64,000 bases of DNA from Pseudorhodoferax sp. Leaf274 (GTDB taxonomy: Bacteria > Pseudomonadota > Gammaproteobacteria > Burkholderiales > Burkholderiaceae_C): positions 248,001-312,000 of the forward strand of contig NZ_LMNA01000027.1 of NCBI RefSeq assembly GCF_001422445.1. Direction: 5' to 3'. The first letter of the stretch is position 1; the number at the start of each line of letters is the position of its first letter. Both the position numbers and the translations under genes were made by a program. The notes under the pieces were generated by a model that ran no database searches, was not told the DNA's origin, and worked only from the letters and a program-made list of their open reading frames with translations. Below, piece after piece: positions 1 through 9,323 of the stretch.

Positions 1-490
1 TCTCGGCCATGGGCAGCCGCGTGCCGGTGATGATGTGGCGAAAGATGCCGAGCTGGCTCTTGCGCACCGAGTCCAGGTAGACCATGTCGCAGTCGTCGGC
101 CAGGGCCAGCCCGACGTTGATGCGCTGGCCCTCCGAAACCTCGCGCATGAAGGGCAGCGCCGCCTGCAGAACGGCGGAGCCGCTGCGCACCGCCAGTCCC
201 AGGCCCAGGAACGGCGCCCCGAGCCGGTACAGGCCGGTGCCCGCCTCGTGCTCCAGGAAGCCGGCCGAGACCAAGGTGCCCGCCAGCCGGCTCACGCTGG
301 CACGCGGAAAGCCGGTGCGTTCGGCCAGCTCGGCATTGCTGAGCGAGGTGATGCCCGGCCGGAACGCGCGCAGCAGCTGCAGGCCCCGCTCGAGCGACTG
401 CACGCCCGGCGTGTCGCGCACGAACACGCCAGACTCGCGCGTGCGCTGGCGCGACGAAGGGGCGGCGGTCTTGGGCGCGGCGTTCGGCAT
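1..490 (-). CDS. IclR-family transcriptional regulator, 3' end cut by window edge
   Basis: Reading leftward from the ATG at 488-490 the frame stays open for 163 codons to the window edge. The N-terminus is a polar tail of about 25 residues. It is followed by an IclR-type winged helix (SLSNAELAERTG then PRASVSRLAGTL) and the linker YRLGAPFLGLG that leads into the effector-binding domain. The start of that domain is visible, with the pattern INVGLALADDCDMVYLDSV. IclR proteins bind DNA as dimers or tetramers and usually respond to aromatic or small carboxylic acids. The target is unknown: the gene faces away from the Aap transporter, so control of 761-3845 is only a possibility. The rest of the protein lies outside the window. 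Confidence 0.85.
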   Translation of the reverse strand, partial: MPNAAPKTAAPSSRQRTRESGVFVRDTPGVQSLERGLQLLRAFRPGITSLSNAELAERTGFPRASVSRLAGTLVSAGFLEHEAGTGLYRLGAPFLGLGLAVRSGSAVLQAALPFMREVSEGQRINVGLALADDCDMVYLDSVRKSQLGIFRHIITGTRLPMAE

Positions 491-501
491 GCGGTCGATG
501 A

Positions 502-684
502 TACGAACGGCACGTCGCCGCTTTGGCACCAGGCGCGCAGGACCTGCCGTTCGACCTGGCCGACGCCTCCATCGCCGAGGCGGCGGCGCGGCTGAAGCTG
601 CGGCACCTGCTGTCCATCGACGCCGACTTCGACGTGTACCGCGACCGCGCCGGCCGGCCGCTCGTGAACCTGCTGCGGCGCTGA
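502..684 (+). pseudogene. PIN-domain protein remnant (VapC-like C-terminus)
   Basis: An open frame with no usable ATG starts right after a stop codon at 499-501 and ends at the TGA at 682-684. It encodes about 60 residues that match the C-terminal third of PIN toxins: DLADASIAEAAARL carries the conserved Asp helix, and LLSIDADFDVYR the last acidic cluster. The N-terminal half of a PIN fold, with its first Asp and the Glu, is absent, and there is no antitoxin gene. It is therefore best read as a decayed toxin left between the IclR gene and the Aap operon. A 60-residue protein started from the TTG at 523 cannot be excluded. Confidence 0.55.
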
Positions 685-760
685 ATCTTTGCCCCACGTA
701 AACTGCCGCGCCATCCGGCCGGCATCGCCGTCGGCCCCATCCATCCGACGAGGAACCCAC

Positions 761-1798
761 ATGCGCAAGACCCACTCCGCGGCGCTGGCCACAGGCGCCC
801 TGCTCCTGGCCCTGGCCCTGGCCTCCACCACCGCCCATGCCGGCAAGACCCTGGACGCCGTCAAGGCCCGCGGAACCGTCAAGTGCGGCGTCACCAACGG
901 CGTGGCTGGCTTCTCGGCGCCCGACACCCAGGGCAACTGGTCGGGCCTGGACGTGGACACCTGCCGCGCGATCGCCGCCGCCGTGCTGGGCGACCCCAAG
1001 AAAGCCGAGTTCGTGCCGCTGAACTCGCAGCAGCGCTTTGCCGCGCTGCAGGCCGGCGAGGTCGACATCCTCACGCGCAACACCACCTGGAACCTCACGC
1101 GCGATGCCTCGCTGGGCCTGAACTTCACCACCATCAACTACTACGATGGCCAGGGCTTCCTGGTGCCCAAGAAGATCAAGGTGACGAGCGCCAAGCAGCT
1201 CAAGGGCGCCACCATCTGCACCCAGGCCGGCACCACCAACGAGAAGAACGTGGCCGAGTGGTCCAAGGCCCAGGGCATCCCGGTCAAGACCGTGGTGTTC
1301 GAAAGCTTCGAGGCCTCGTTCAAGGCCTTCTTCTCGGGCCGCTGCCAGGCCTTCACGACCGACACCTCGGCGCTGGCGGGCCTGCGCAACAAGGAAGCGC
1401 CGAACCCCGACGACTACCTCATCCTGCCCGAGCTGATCTCCAAGGAGCCGCTGGCGCCGGCCGTCAAGCGCGGCGACGACGAATGGTTCGCCATCGTCAA
1501 GTGGGTGCCCAATGCGCTGATCGAGGCGGAGGAACTCGGCATCGCGCAGGCCAACATCGACCAGCTGCGCGGCAGCAGCAAGGACCCCGCGCAGCAGCGC
1601 CTGCTGGGCACGGGCGACGACCTCGGCAAGTTGCTGGGGCTGGACAAGGACTGGTCCTACAACGCCATCAAGGCGGTGGGCAACCACGGCGAGATGTTCG
1701 AGCGCAACGTCGGACCCAAGTCGGCGCTGGCGCTGCCGCGCGGCAGCAACAACCTGTGGAACAAGGGCGGCCTGCTGTACGCCATGCCGGTGCGGTGA
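761..1798 (+). CDS. aapJ: Amino-acid ABC transporter substrate-binding protein (AapJ/BztA family)
   Basis: A 345-residue periplasmic receptor. Residues 1-27 form a Sec signal peptide ending in AHA. The mature protein is an SBP_bac_3 domain of the general L-amino-acid subfamily: KARGTVKCGVTNG near the start, GLDVDTCRAIAAAVLG, and a Cys pair typical of AapJ. The ATG at 761 is preferred over the upstream in-frame start because it begins the signal peptide. The stop overlaps the GTG of the next permease gene (GTGA), so the three genes form a translationally coupled operon. By family, it captures broad-range polar L-amino acids for uptake; substrate is inferred only. Confidence 0.9.
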   Translation: MRKTHSAALATGALLLALALASTTAHAGKTLDAVKARGTVKCGVTNGVAGFSAPDTQGNWSGLDVDTCRAIAAAVLGDPKKAEFVPLNSQQRFAALQAGEVDILTRNTTWNLTRDASLGLNFTTINYYDGQGFLVPKKIKVTSAKQLKGATICTQAGTTNEKNVAEWSKAQGIPVKTVVFESFEASFKAFFSGRCQAFTTDTSALAGLRNKEAPNPDDYLILPELISKEPLAPAVKRGDDEWFAIVKWVPNALIEAEELGIAQANIDQLRGSSKDPAQQRLLGTGDDLGKLLGLDKDWSYNAIKAVGNHGEMFERNVGPKSALALPRGSNNLWNKGGLLYAMPVR

Positions 1799-2781
1799 GC
1801 GGCACTGCGCGCGTGCCCGCGGCGCTGTGGGCGCTGCTGGCGTTCGCGGCGACAACCGGCGCACTCTGGCTGTTGCGTGAAGTCCCCGGCATCAGCGGCC
1901 TGTGGACCTGGCTGGCCGCCCAGTTCGGCTTCCTGCAGCAGCCGGCCGGCTTCGGCATCGCCGAGGGCTGGCTGGCCTTCGACTCGGGCGACAGCTACGC
2001 GCGCGCCTTCGCGGCCGGCCTCGTCAACACCGTGCGCGCAGCCGTGCCGGCCGCCGTGCTGGCCGTGGTGCTGGGCACGCTGCTGGGCGTCGGCCGACTG
2101 GCCTCGCACCTGCTGGTGCGCGCGCTGTGCACGGCGTATGTGGAAGCGCTGCGCAACGTGCCGCTGCTGGTGCAGCTCCTGATGCTGTACTTCGCGCTCA
2201 CGCACCTGCTGCCCGACTCGACCGAGCCCGTGCAGCTGCTGCCGGGCTGGTGGCTCAGCAAGGGCGGCCTGTCGCTGCCCTGGCCCGTGCGCGAGGACGG
2301 CGCGTTCTGGCCCAGCCGGCTCGACTGGCCCGAACCCACCGCCTTCAACGTGATCGGCGGCGCGGCGCTGAGCCCCGAGTACCTCACCATCGTGCTGGGC
2401 CTGTCGCTCTACACCGCGGCCTTCGTGGCCGAGATCGTGCGCGCGGGCATCGGCTCGGTGGCGGTGGGCCAGAAGCTCGCCGCCCAGGCGCTGGGCATGC
2501 AGCCGGGCCAGCAGCTGCGCCTGGTGGTGCTGCCGCAGGCGCTGCGCGTGATCGTGCCGGCGCTGACCAACCAACTGCTGAGCCTGACCAAGAACTCCTC
2601 GCTCGCGGTGGCCGTGGGCTACCCGGAACTCGTGTCCGTGGCCAACACCTCGCTGAACTCCACGGGTCGGGCCTTCGAATGCATCGCCATCGTGATGGCC
2701 GTGTACCTCGCGCTGTCGCTGCTGATCTCGGCCGCGATGAATGTCTACAACGCGCGCGTCGCGCTGCGGGGCTGGCAATGA
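1795..2781 (+). CDS. aapQ: Amino-acid ABC transporter permease, AapQ type
   Basis: A 328-residue inner-membrane permease of the HisM/AapQ family. It has an N-terminal hydrophobic helix, a periplasmic insert rich in Trp/Pro (about residues 130-185) that is usual in AapQ, and the ATPase-contacting EAA loop near residues 225-245 (AAQALGMQPGQQLRLVVLPQALR). The GTG start at 1795 overlaps the receptor stop, and the 3' end overlaps the next gene as ATGA. The start is inferred from this overlap, because the frame stays open far upstream as a shadow of aapJ. Confidence 0.87.
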   Translation: MSGTARVPAALWALLAFAATTGALWLLREVPGISGLWTWLAAQFGFLQQPAGFGIAEGWLAFDSGDSYARAFAAGLVNTVRAAVPAAVLAVVLGTLLGVGRLASHLLVRALCTAYVEALRNVPLLVQLLMLYFALTHLLPDSTEPVQLLPGWWLSKGGLSLPWPVREDGAFWPSRLDWPEPTAFNVIGGAALSPEYLTIVLGLSLYTAAFVAEIVRAGIGSVAVGQKLAAQALGMQPGQQLRLVVLPQALRVIVPALTNQLLSLTKNSSLAVAVGYPELVSVANTSLNSTGRAFECIAIVMAVYLALSLLISAAMNVYNARVALRGWQ

Positions 2782-3826
2782 GGCCCGGCATGGCCAACGG
2801 CTCCGCCTGGCGCGGCGAGCTGTTCGGCTCGCCGGCGCGTGCGCTGGTCACGGCCGTGCTGCTCGCGCTGCTGGCCTGGGCCGGCTGGCATGCCCTGGAC
2901 TGGGCGCTGCTGCACGCGGTGTTCCGCCCCGATGCCGCGGCCTGCCGCGCGCTGGAACACGGCGCCTGCTGGGGCGTGGTGGCCGAGAAATGGCGGCCGC
3001 TGCTGTTCGGCCGCTACCCCTATGAGGAACAGTGGCGCCCGGCCGTGGCCATGGTGCTGCTGTCGGCCACCACGCTGCTGTCGGCCTGGCCGCGCAGCTG
3101 GCGCTGGTGGCTGGCGCCGCTGTGGCTGGCGGTGCTGGCGCTGACCGTGCTGCTCATGGGCGGCGGCGCGCTGGGCCTGGCCAGCGTGCCCAGCAACCGC
3201 TGGGGCGGGCTGCCGCTGACCATCGGACTGGCCGTGGTCGGGCTGGCGCTGGCCTTCCCGCTCGCGCTGGGGCTGGCGCTGGCGCGGCGCTCGTCCTGGC
3301 TGCCGGCGCGTGCGCTGTCGGCCGGCACCATCGAGCTGGTGCGCGGCGTGCCGCTGATCTCGGTGCTGTTCATGGCCTCCTACCTGTTGCCGCTGCTGTG
3401 GCCGGCCGGCTGGCGGCCCGACGTGCTGCTGCGCGTGCTGGCCGGGCTGGCGCTGTTCGTGGCGGCCTACCTGGCCGAGATCATCCGCGGCGGCCTGCAG
3501 GCCGTGCCCAGCGGCCAAGTCGACGCCGCCATGGCCATGGGCTTTTCACGCTGGCAGGTGCAGCGCCACATCGTGCTGCCGCAGGCGCTGCGCATGGTGG
3601 TGCCCGCCCTGACCAACAACGCCGTGGGCACGCTCAAGGACACCTCGCTGGTCACCGTGGTCGGCCTGTTCGAGCTGACCGGCGCGCTGGGCCTGGCGCT
3701 GGGCGGCGACCCGGTCTGGCGGCCGTTCTACCTGGAGGGCTACCTGTTCATCGCGCTGGTGTACTGGTGCATGTGCTTCGGGCTGTCGCGCTACAGCGCC
3801 TGGCTGGAGCGGCGGCTGGCGACGGA

Positions 3827-3845
<19 letters not shown>
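2778..3845 (+). CDS. aapM: Amino-acid ABC transporter permease, AapM type
   Basis: The second permease of the pair, 355 residues. It has several hydrophobic helices in the first 150 residues and the permease core in the C-terminal half. The EAA loop reads AMAMGFSRWQVQRHIVLPQALR, followed by the typical TLKDTSLVTVVG. AapQ and AapM form the heterodimeric channel in the inner membrane. The 3' end overlaps the convergent sigma-54 regulator by 19 bp. No AapP ATPase gene follows, which is unusual for an aapJQMP operon; the ATPase must come from elsewhere in the genome or the system is incomplete. Confidence 0.87.
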
Positions 3846-5428
<1,583 letters not shown>

Positions 5429-5514
5429 ACACAAGAAACACACGGAGGACAGCCCACTGTAGCCAGGGAAGACACTTGGGGCAGGAACACCGGCGACAGC
5501 ACGGCCTGGACGCC

Positions 5515-5530
5515 TGGCACGGTCGCTGCA
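5515..5530 (+). promoter_or_regulatory. Candidate sigma-54 (-24/-12) promoter
   Basis: TGGCACG, a 4-bp gap, then CTGCA: one mismatch from the RpoN consensus TGGCACG-N4-TTGCW. It points at the thioesterase gene and sits beside a divergent sigma-54 activator gene. The GC of the -12 element implies transcription starting at about 5541-5542, on or next to the proposed ATG, so the message may be leaderless or the true start may be further in. Confidence 0.6.
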
Positions 5531-5541
5531 ATGCTGAAGGC

Positions 5542-5976
5542 ATGACTAGCACTCACCCCGCCTCCCCGTCTGCGCCCGACGCGATCAGCTACTTCGGCAT
5601 CGAGGTCCCCTTCATGCAGCACATCGGCCTGCGCCCGCTGCGCATGGACAACGACAGCTGCCACACCCTGTTGGCGATGCGGCCCGACCTCGTCAACAGC
5701 CGCGGAGACATCCACGGCGGCACGCTCATGAGCGCGTTCGACTTCACGCTGAGCGGCGCCGCGCGCGCCCACGACCCGCAGCGCCTGGGCGTCATCACGG
5801 TCGACATGACCACCCATTTCTACGAACCGGCGCGCACCGACCTCACCGTGATCGGCCGCTGCACGCGGCGCGGCAAGTCGCTGGCCTTCTGCGAGGGCGA
5901 GATCGTCGACGCGGCCGGCACCGTGGTGGCCGTCGCGCGCGCGGTCTTCAAGCTGGTGGCGCGGCAACCCGCCTGA
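5542..5976 (+). CDS. PaaI-family hotdog thioesterase
   Basis: A 144-residue single hotdog-fold domain. The HGG motif (DIHGGTLMSAFD, about residues 56-67) and TVDMTTHFYEPAR are the hallmarks of PaaI/YbgC-like acyl-CoA thioesterases, which hydrolyse CoA thioesters in the cytoplasm. The following carboxylase starts 38 bp downstream in the same direction, which suggests the two work on the same acyl-CoA or that this enzyme relieves a dead-end CoA ester. GAAGG lies too close to the ATG at 5542 to be a good ribosome-binding site. With the candidate sigma-54 promoter directly upstream, the exact start is uncertain; the next ATG in frame is at 5614. Confidence 0.85.
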   Translation: MTSTHPASPSAPDAISYFGIEVPFMQHIGLRPLRMDNDSCHTLLAMRPDLVNSRGDIHGGTLMSAFDFTLSGAARAHDPQRLGVITVDMTTHFYEPARTDLTVIGRCTRRGKSLAFCEGEIVDAAGTVVAVARAVFKLVARQPA

Positions 5977-6014
5977 CCGCCCCGCCCCGATACCACAACG
6001 ACACAGGAGACTCC

Positions 6015-9000
6015 ATGAACAAGCTGCTCATCGCCAACCGCGGCGAGATCGCACTGCGCGTGCAGCGCGCTGCGCGCGACCTCGGCATCGCCACCGTGGC
6101 CGTGTACTCGCAAGACGACGCCGCCTCGCGCCACCGCCTGCTGGCCGATGAGGCCCATGCGCTGGCCGGCAGCGGCCCGGCGGCCTACATCGACATCGCC
6201 GCCATGCTGGCCGCCGCGCAGGCCACGGGCTGCGACGCCGTGCACCCGGGCTATGGCTTCCTGAGCGAGCGCGCCGACTTCGCCCAGGCCTGCGCGGACG
6301 CCGGCATCCGCTTCGTCGGCCCCACGGTGGAGCAGCTCGCGCTGTTCGGCGACAAGGGCCGCGCGCTCGCGCTGGCGCGCAGCTGCGAGGTGCCCGTGAT
6401 GCCGGCCACGGCCGGCGCCGCGACGTTGGAGGAGATCACGCGCTTCTTCGACGACCAGGGCGGCGCCGGCATCGTCATCAAGGCCGTGGGCGGCGGCGGC
6501 GGGCGCGGCATGCGCGTGGTGAACCGCCGCGACGACCTGGCGCAGGCCTATGCGCGCTGCCGCTCCGAGGCCGCCACGGCCTTCGGCGTGGACGCGCTGT
6601 ACGCCGAGCGCCTGGTGGCCCGTGCACGCCACATCGAGGTGCAGATCGCCGGCGACGGCGAACACGTGGTGGCACTCGGCGAGCGCGACTGCACGCTGCA
6701 GCGCCGCTTCCAGAAGCTCGTGGAGATCGCGCCCAGCCCGGTACTCGACGCCGCGCTGCGCGAGCGCATCACCAGTGCGGCCAAAGTGCTCGCGCGGCGC
6801 GTGCAGTACCAGAGCCTCGGCACCTTCGAATTCCTGGTCGAGGAGAACGCGGCTGGCCAGCAGGCCGGCTTCGTCTTCATCGAGGCCAACCCGCGCCTGC
6901 AGGTCGAGCACACCGTCACCGAGCAGGTGACGGGCGTGGACCTGGTCGCGCTGCAGCTGGGCCTGGCCGCCGGCCGCAGCCTGCGCGCGCTGGGCCTGGA
7001 CCCGGCCGCGCCGCCCGTGCCGCGCGGTTTCGCGATCCAGGTGCGCGTGAACGCCGAGGCCAGCGATGCGCAGGGCCAGGCCCGGCCCGCGCACGGCCGG
7101 CTCGAGCGCTTCGAGCTGCCGGCCGGCCCGGATGTGCGCGTGGACACCCACGGCGCCACCGGCTATGCACCGCCGCCCGCCTTCGACACGCTGTTGGCCA
7201 AGCTCATCGTGACCAGCCAGAGCAGCCACTTCGCCGACGCGGTGCGGCGGCTGCAGCGCAGCCTGGCGGAGTTCCGCATCGCCGGCATCGCGACCAACCT
7301 GGACCTGCTGCGCGCACTGGTGGCGCGGCCGGACTTCGCCACGCAGGACGTCCACACGCGCCACTTCGAGGCCATCGCGCCCGAGCTGCTGGCTGCAGCC
7401 GCCGCCATCGCCGAAGCACAGCAGGCGCGCGATGCGGCATCGGGCCTGGCCCAGGCCGCCACGCCCGTGGCCGTGGCGCCCGCCGAACAGGCTGCACCCG
7501 CCGGCCTGCTTGCCGTGCGCGCGCCGCTGAGCGGCCGCGTGGTCGAGCTGTCGGTGGCCGTGGGTGCGCTGGTGCAACCCGGCCAGACCGTGGCCGTGCT
7601 GGACGCCATGAAGATGGAGCACAGCGTCACCGCCACGGCGGGCGGCCGCGTGCTGGCCGTGCAGCTGGAGACCGGCGCGCAGGCGGCCGAAGGGCAGATC
7701 CTCGTGCTGCTGGAGCCCGTGGCATCGGACGCCACCGCGGCCCAGGCCACCGAGGCGCTCGACCCGCACGCCATCCGCCCCGACCTGCAGCGCGTGCTCG
7801 ACCGCCACGCCCCGCTCTACGACGCGGCCCGCCCCGAGGCCGTCGCCCGCCGGCGCGCGCGCGGCCAGCGCACGGCACGCGAGAACGTGGCCGACCTCGT
7901 CGATGCCGACAGCTTCGTGGAGTACGGCGCGCTCGCGCTGGCCGCCCAGGCCAGCCGCCGCAGCCAGGCCGACCTGATCGCCAACACGCCGGCCGACGGC
8001 CTCATCACCGGCATCGGCAGCATCAACGGCGCGCTCGTCGCCAAGGAACGCGCGCAGAGCGCCGTGATGGCGTACGACGCCACCGTGCTGGCCGGCACGC
8101 AGGGCAAGCGCAACCACATCAAGACCGACCGCCTGGTGGAGGTGGCGCTGCGCGACGAACTGCCGCTGGTGCTGCTGGCCGAAGGCGGCGGCGGGCGACC
8201 CGGCGACGTGGACTTTCCCTCGGTCTCGGGCCTGTACCAGCCCTCCTTCGCGGCCTTCGCCGACCTGTCCGGCCAGGTGCCCGTGGTGGGCGTGGTGTCG
8301 GGCCGCTGCTTCGCGGGCAATGCCGCCTTCCTGGGCTGCTGCGACGTGATCATCGCGGACCGCTCGGCCAACATCGGCATGGCCGGCCCGGCCATGATCG
8401 AAGGCGGCGGCCTGGGCATCTACAAGCCCGAGGACGTGGGGCCGGCCCACGTGCAGTTCGCCAACGGCGTGATCGACGTGCTGGTCGACAACGAGGGTGA
8501 GGCCGTGCAGGCGGCCAAGCACTACCTGTCGATGTTCCAGGGCCCGGTGGCGCAGTGGAGCGCGCCCGATGCGCTGCAGCTGCGCCAGGTGGTGCCCGAG
8601 AACCGCCTGCGCGTGTACGACACGCGCCGCGCCATCGAGGGCATCGCCGACACCGGCAGCGTGCTGATGCTGCGCGGCGGCTTCGGCCTGGGCATCCACA
8701 CCGCGCTGGCGCGCGTGGAGGGCCGGCCCGTGGGCATCATGGCCAACAACCCGCACCACCTGGGCGGCGCCATCGATGCGGACGCGGCCGACAAGGCGGC
8801 CCGCTTCATGCAGCTGTGCGATGCGCACGGCCTGCCCATCGTCTCGCTGATCGACACGCCCGGCTTCATGGTCGGCCCCGAGGTCGAAGCCAAGGCCCAG
8901 GTGCGCCATGTCTCGCGCATGTTCCTGGTCGCGGCCAAGCTGCGCGTCGCGCTGCTGGCCGTGACGCTGCGCAAGGGGTACGGCCTGGGCGCCATGGCCA

Positions 9001-9323
9001 TGGCCGGTGGCGGTTTCCGCTCGGCCAGCTTCACGGTCTCCTGGCCCACGGGCGAGTTCGGCCCCATGGGGCTGGAAGGCGCGATCACGCTGGGCTTCAA
9101 GAAGGAGCTGGAGGCCGTGCCCGACGGCCCCGAGCGCCGCGCGCTGTACGACAGCCTGGTGGCCAAGGCCTACGAGCGCGGCCACGCGATTTCGACCGCC
9201 GCGGCGGTGGAGATCGACGCCGTGATCGACCCGGCGCACACGCGCCAGTGGATCGCCAAGGGCATCGCCTCGGCCGCGGTGCGCGGCAAGCGTGCGCGCC
9301 GCGGCTTCGTGGACGCGTGGTGA
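6015..9323 (+). CDS. Single-chain biotin-dependent acyl-CoA carboxylase (BC-BCCP-CT fusion)
   Basis: A 1102-residue protein with all three parts of a biotin carboxylase in one chain. Biotin carboxylase occupies about 1-450 (LLIANRGEIALRV, the ATP-grasp loop GGGGGRGMR, and IEANPRLQVEHTVTE). The biotin carrier follows, with AMKM and biotinyl Lys at residue 533. A carboxyltransferase domain of beta plus alpha type occupies about 600-1102. A good AGGAG lies before the ATG. Length and layout resemble the long-chain acyl-CoA carboxylases (LCC) more than the usual two-subunit PCC/MCC enzymes. It consumes ATP and bicarbonate to carboxylate an acyl-CoA; the substrate cannot be read from sequence. The stop overlaps the next gene's GTG. 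Confidence 0.88.
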   Translation: MNKLLIANRGEIALRVQRAARDLGIATVAVYSQDDAASRHRLLADEAHALAGSGPAAYIDIAAMLAAAQATGCDAVHPGYGFLSERADFAQACADAGIRFVGPTVEQLALFGDKGRALALARSCEVPVMPATAGAATLEEITRFFDDQGGAGIVIKAVGGGGGRGMRVVNRRDDLAQAYARCRSEAATAFGVDALYAERLVARARHIEVQIAGDGEHVVALGERDCTLQRRFQKLVEIAPSPVLDAALRERITSAAKVLARRVQYQSLGTFEFLVEENAAGQQAGFVFIEANPRLQVEHTVTEQVTGVDLVALQLGLAAGRSLRALGLDPAAPPVPRGFAIQVRVNAEASDAQGQARPAHGRLERFELPAGPDVRVDTHGATGYAPPPAFDTLLAKLIVTSQSSHFADAVRRLQRSLAEFRIAGIATNLDLLRALVARPDFATQDVHTRHFEAIAPELLAAAAAIAEAQQARDAASGLAQAATPVAVAPAEQAAPAGLLAVRAPLSGRVVELSVAVGALVQPGQTVAVLDAMKMEHSVTATAGGRVLAVQLETGAQAAEGQILVLLEPVASDATAAQATEALDPHAIRPDLQRVLDRHAPLYDAARPEAVARRRARGQRTARENVADLVDADSFVEYGALALAAQASRRSQADLIANTPADGLITGIGSINGALVAKERAQSAVMAYDATVLAGTQGKRNHIKTDRLVEVALRDELPLVLLAEGGGGRPGDVDFPSVSGLYQPSFAAFADLSGQVPVVGVVSGRCFAGNAAFLGCCDVIIADRSANIGMAGPAMIEGGGLGIYKPEDVGPAHVQFANGVIDVLVDNEGEAVQAAKHYLSMFQGPVAQWSAPDALQLRQVVPENRLRVYDTRRAIEGIADTGSVLMLRGGFGLGIHTALARVEGRPVGIMANNPHHLGGAIDADAADKAARFMQLCDAHGLPIVSLIDTPGFMVGPEVEAKAQVRHVSRMFLVAAKLRVALLAVTLRKGYGLGAMAMAGGGFRSASFTVSWPTGEFGPMGLEGAITLGFKKELEAVPDGPERRALYDSLVAKAYERGHAISTAAAVEIDAVIDPAHTRQWIAKGIASAAVRGKRARRGFVDAW

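Noticed and set aside
292-1137. 281-codon frame on the minus strand over the start of aapJ
   Set aside because: It overlaps two better supported reading frames (IclR and aapJ) and has no recognisable domain.
5820-9239. 1139-codon open frame on the minus strand
   Set aside because: It is the mirror of the biotin carboxylase gene; its product is rich in His/Gln/Arg/Ala with no domain, as expected from strong third-position GC. Many similar long antisense frames in the window (for example 11614-15102, 35660-38569 minus, 18751-20643 plus, 59712-61850 plus) were left out for the same reason.
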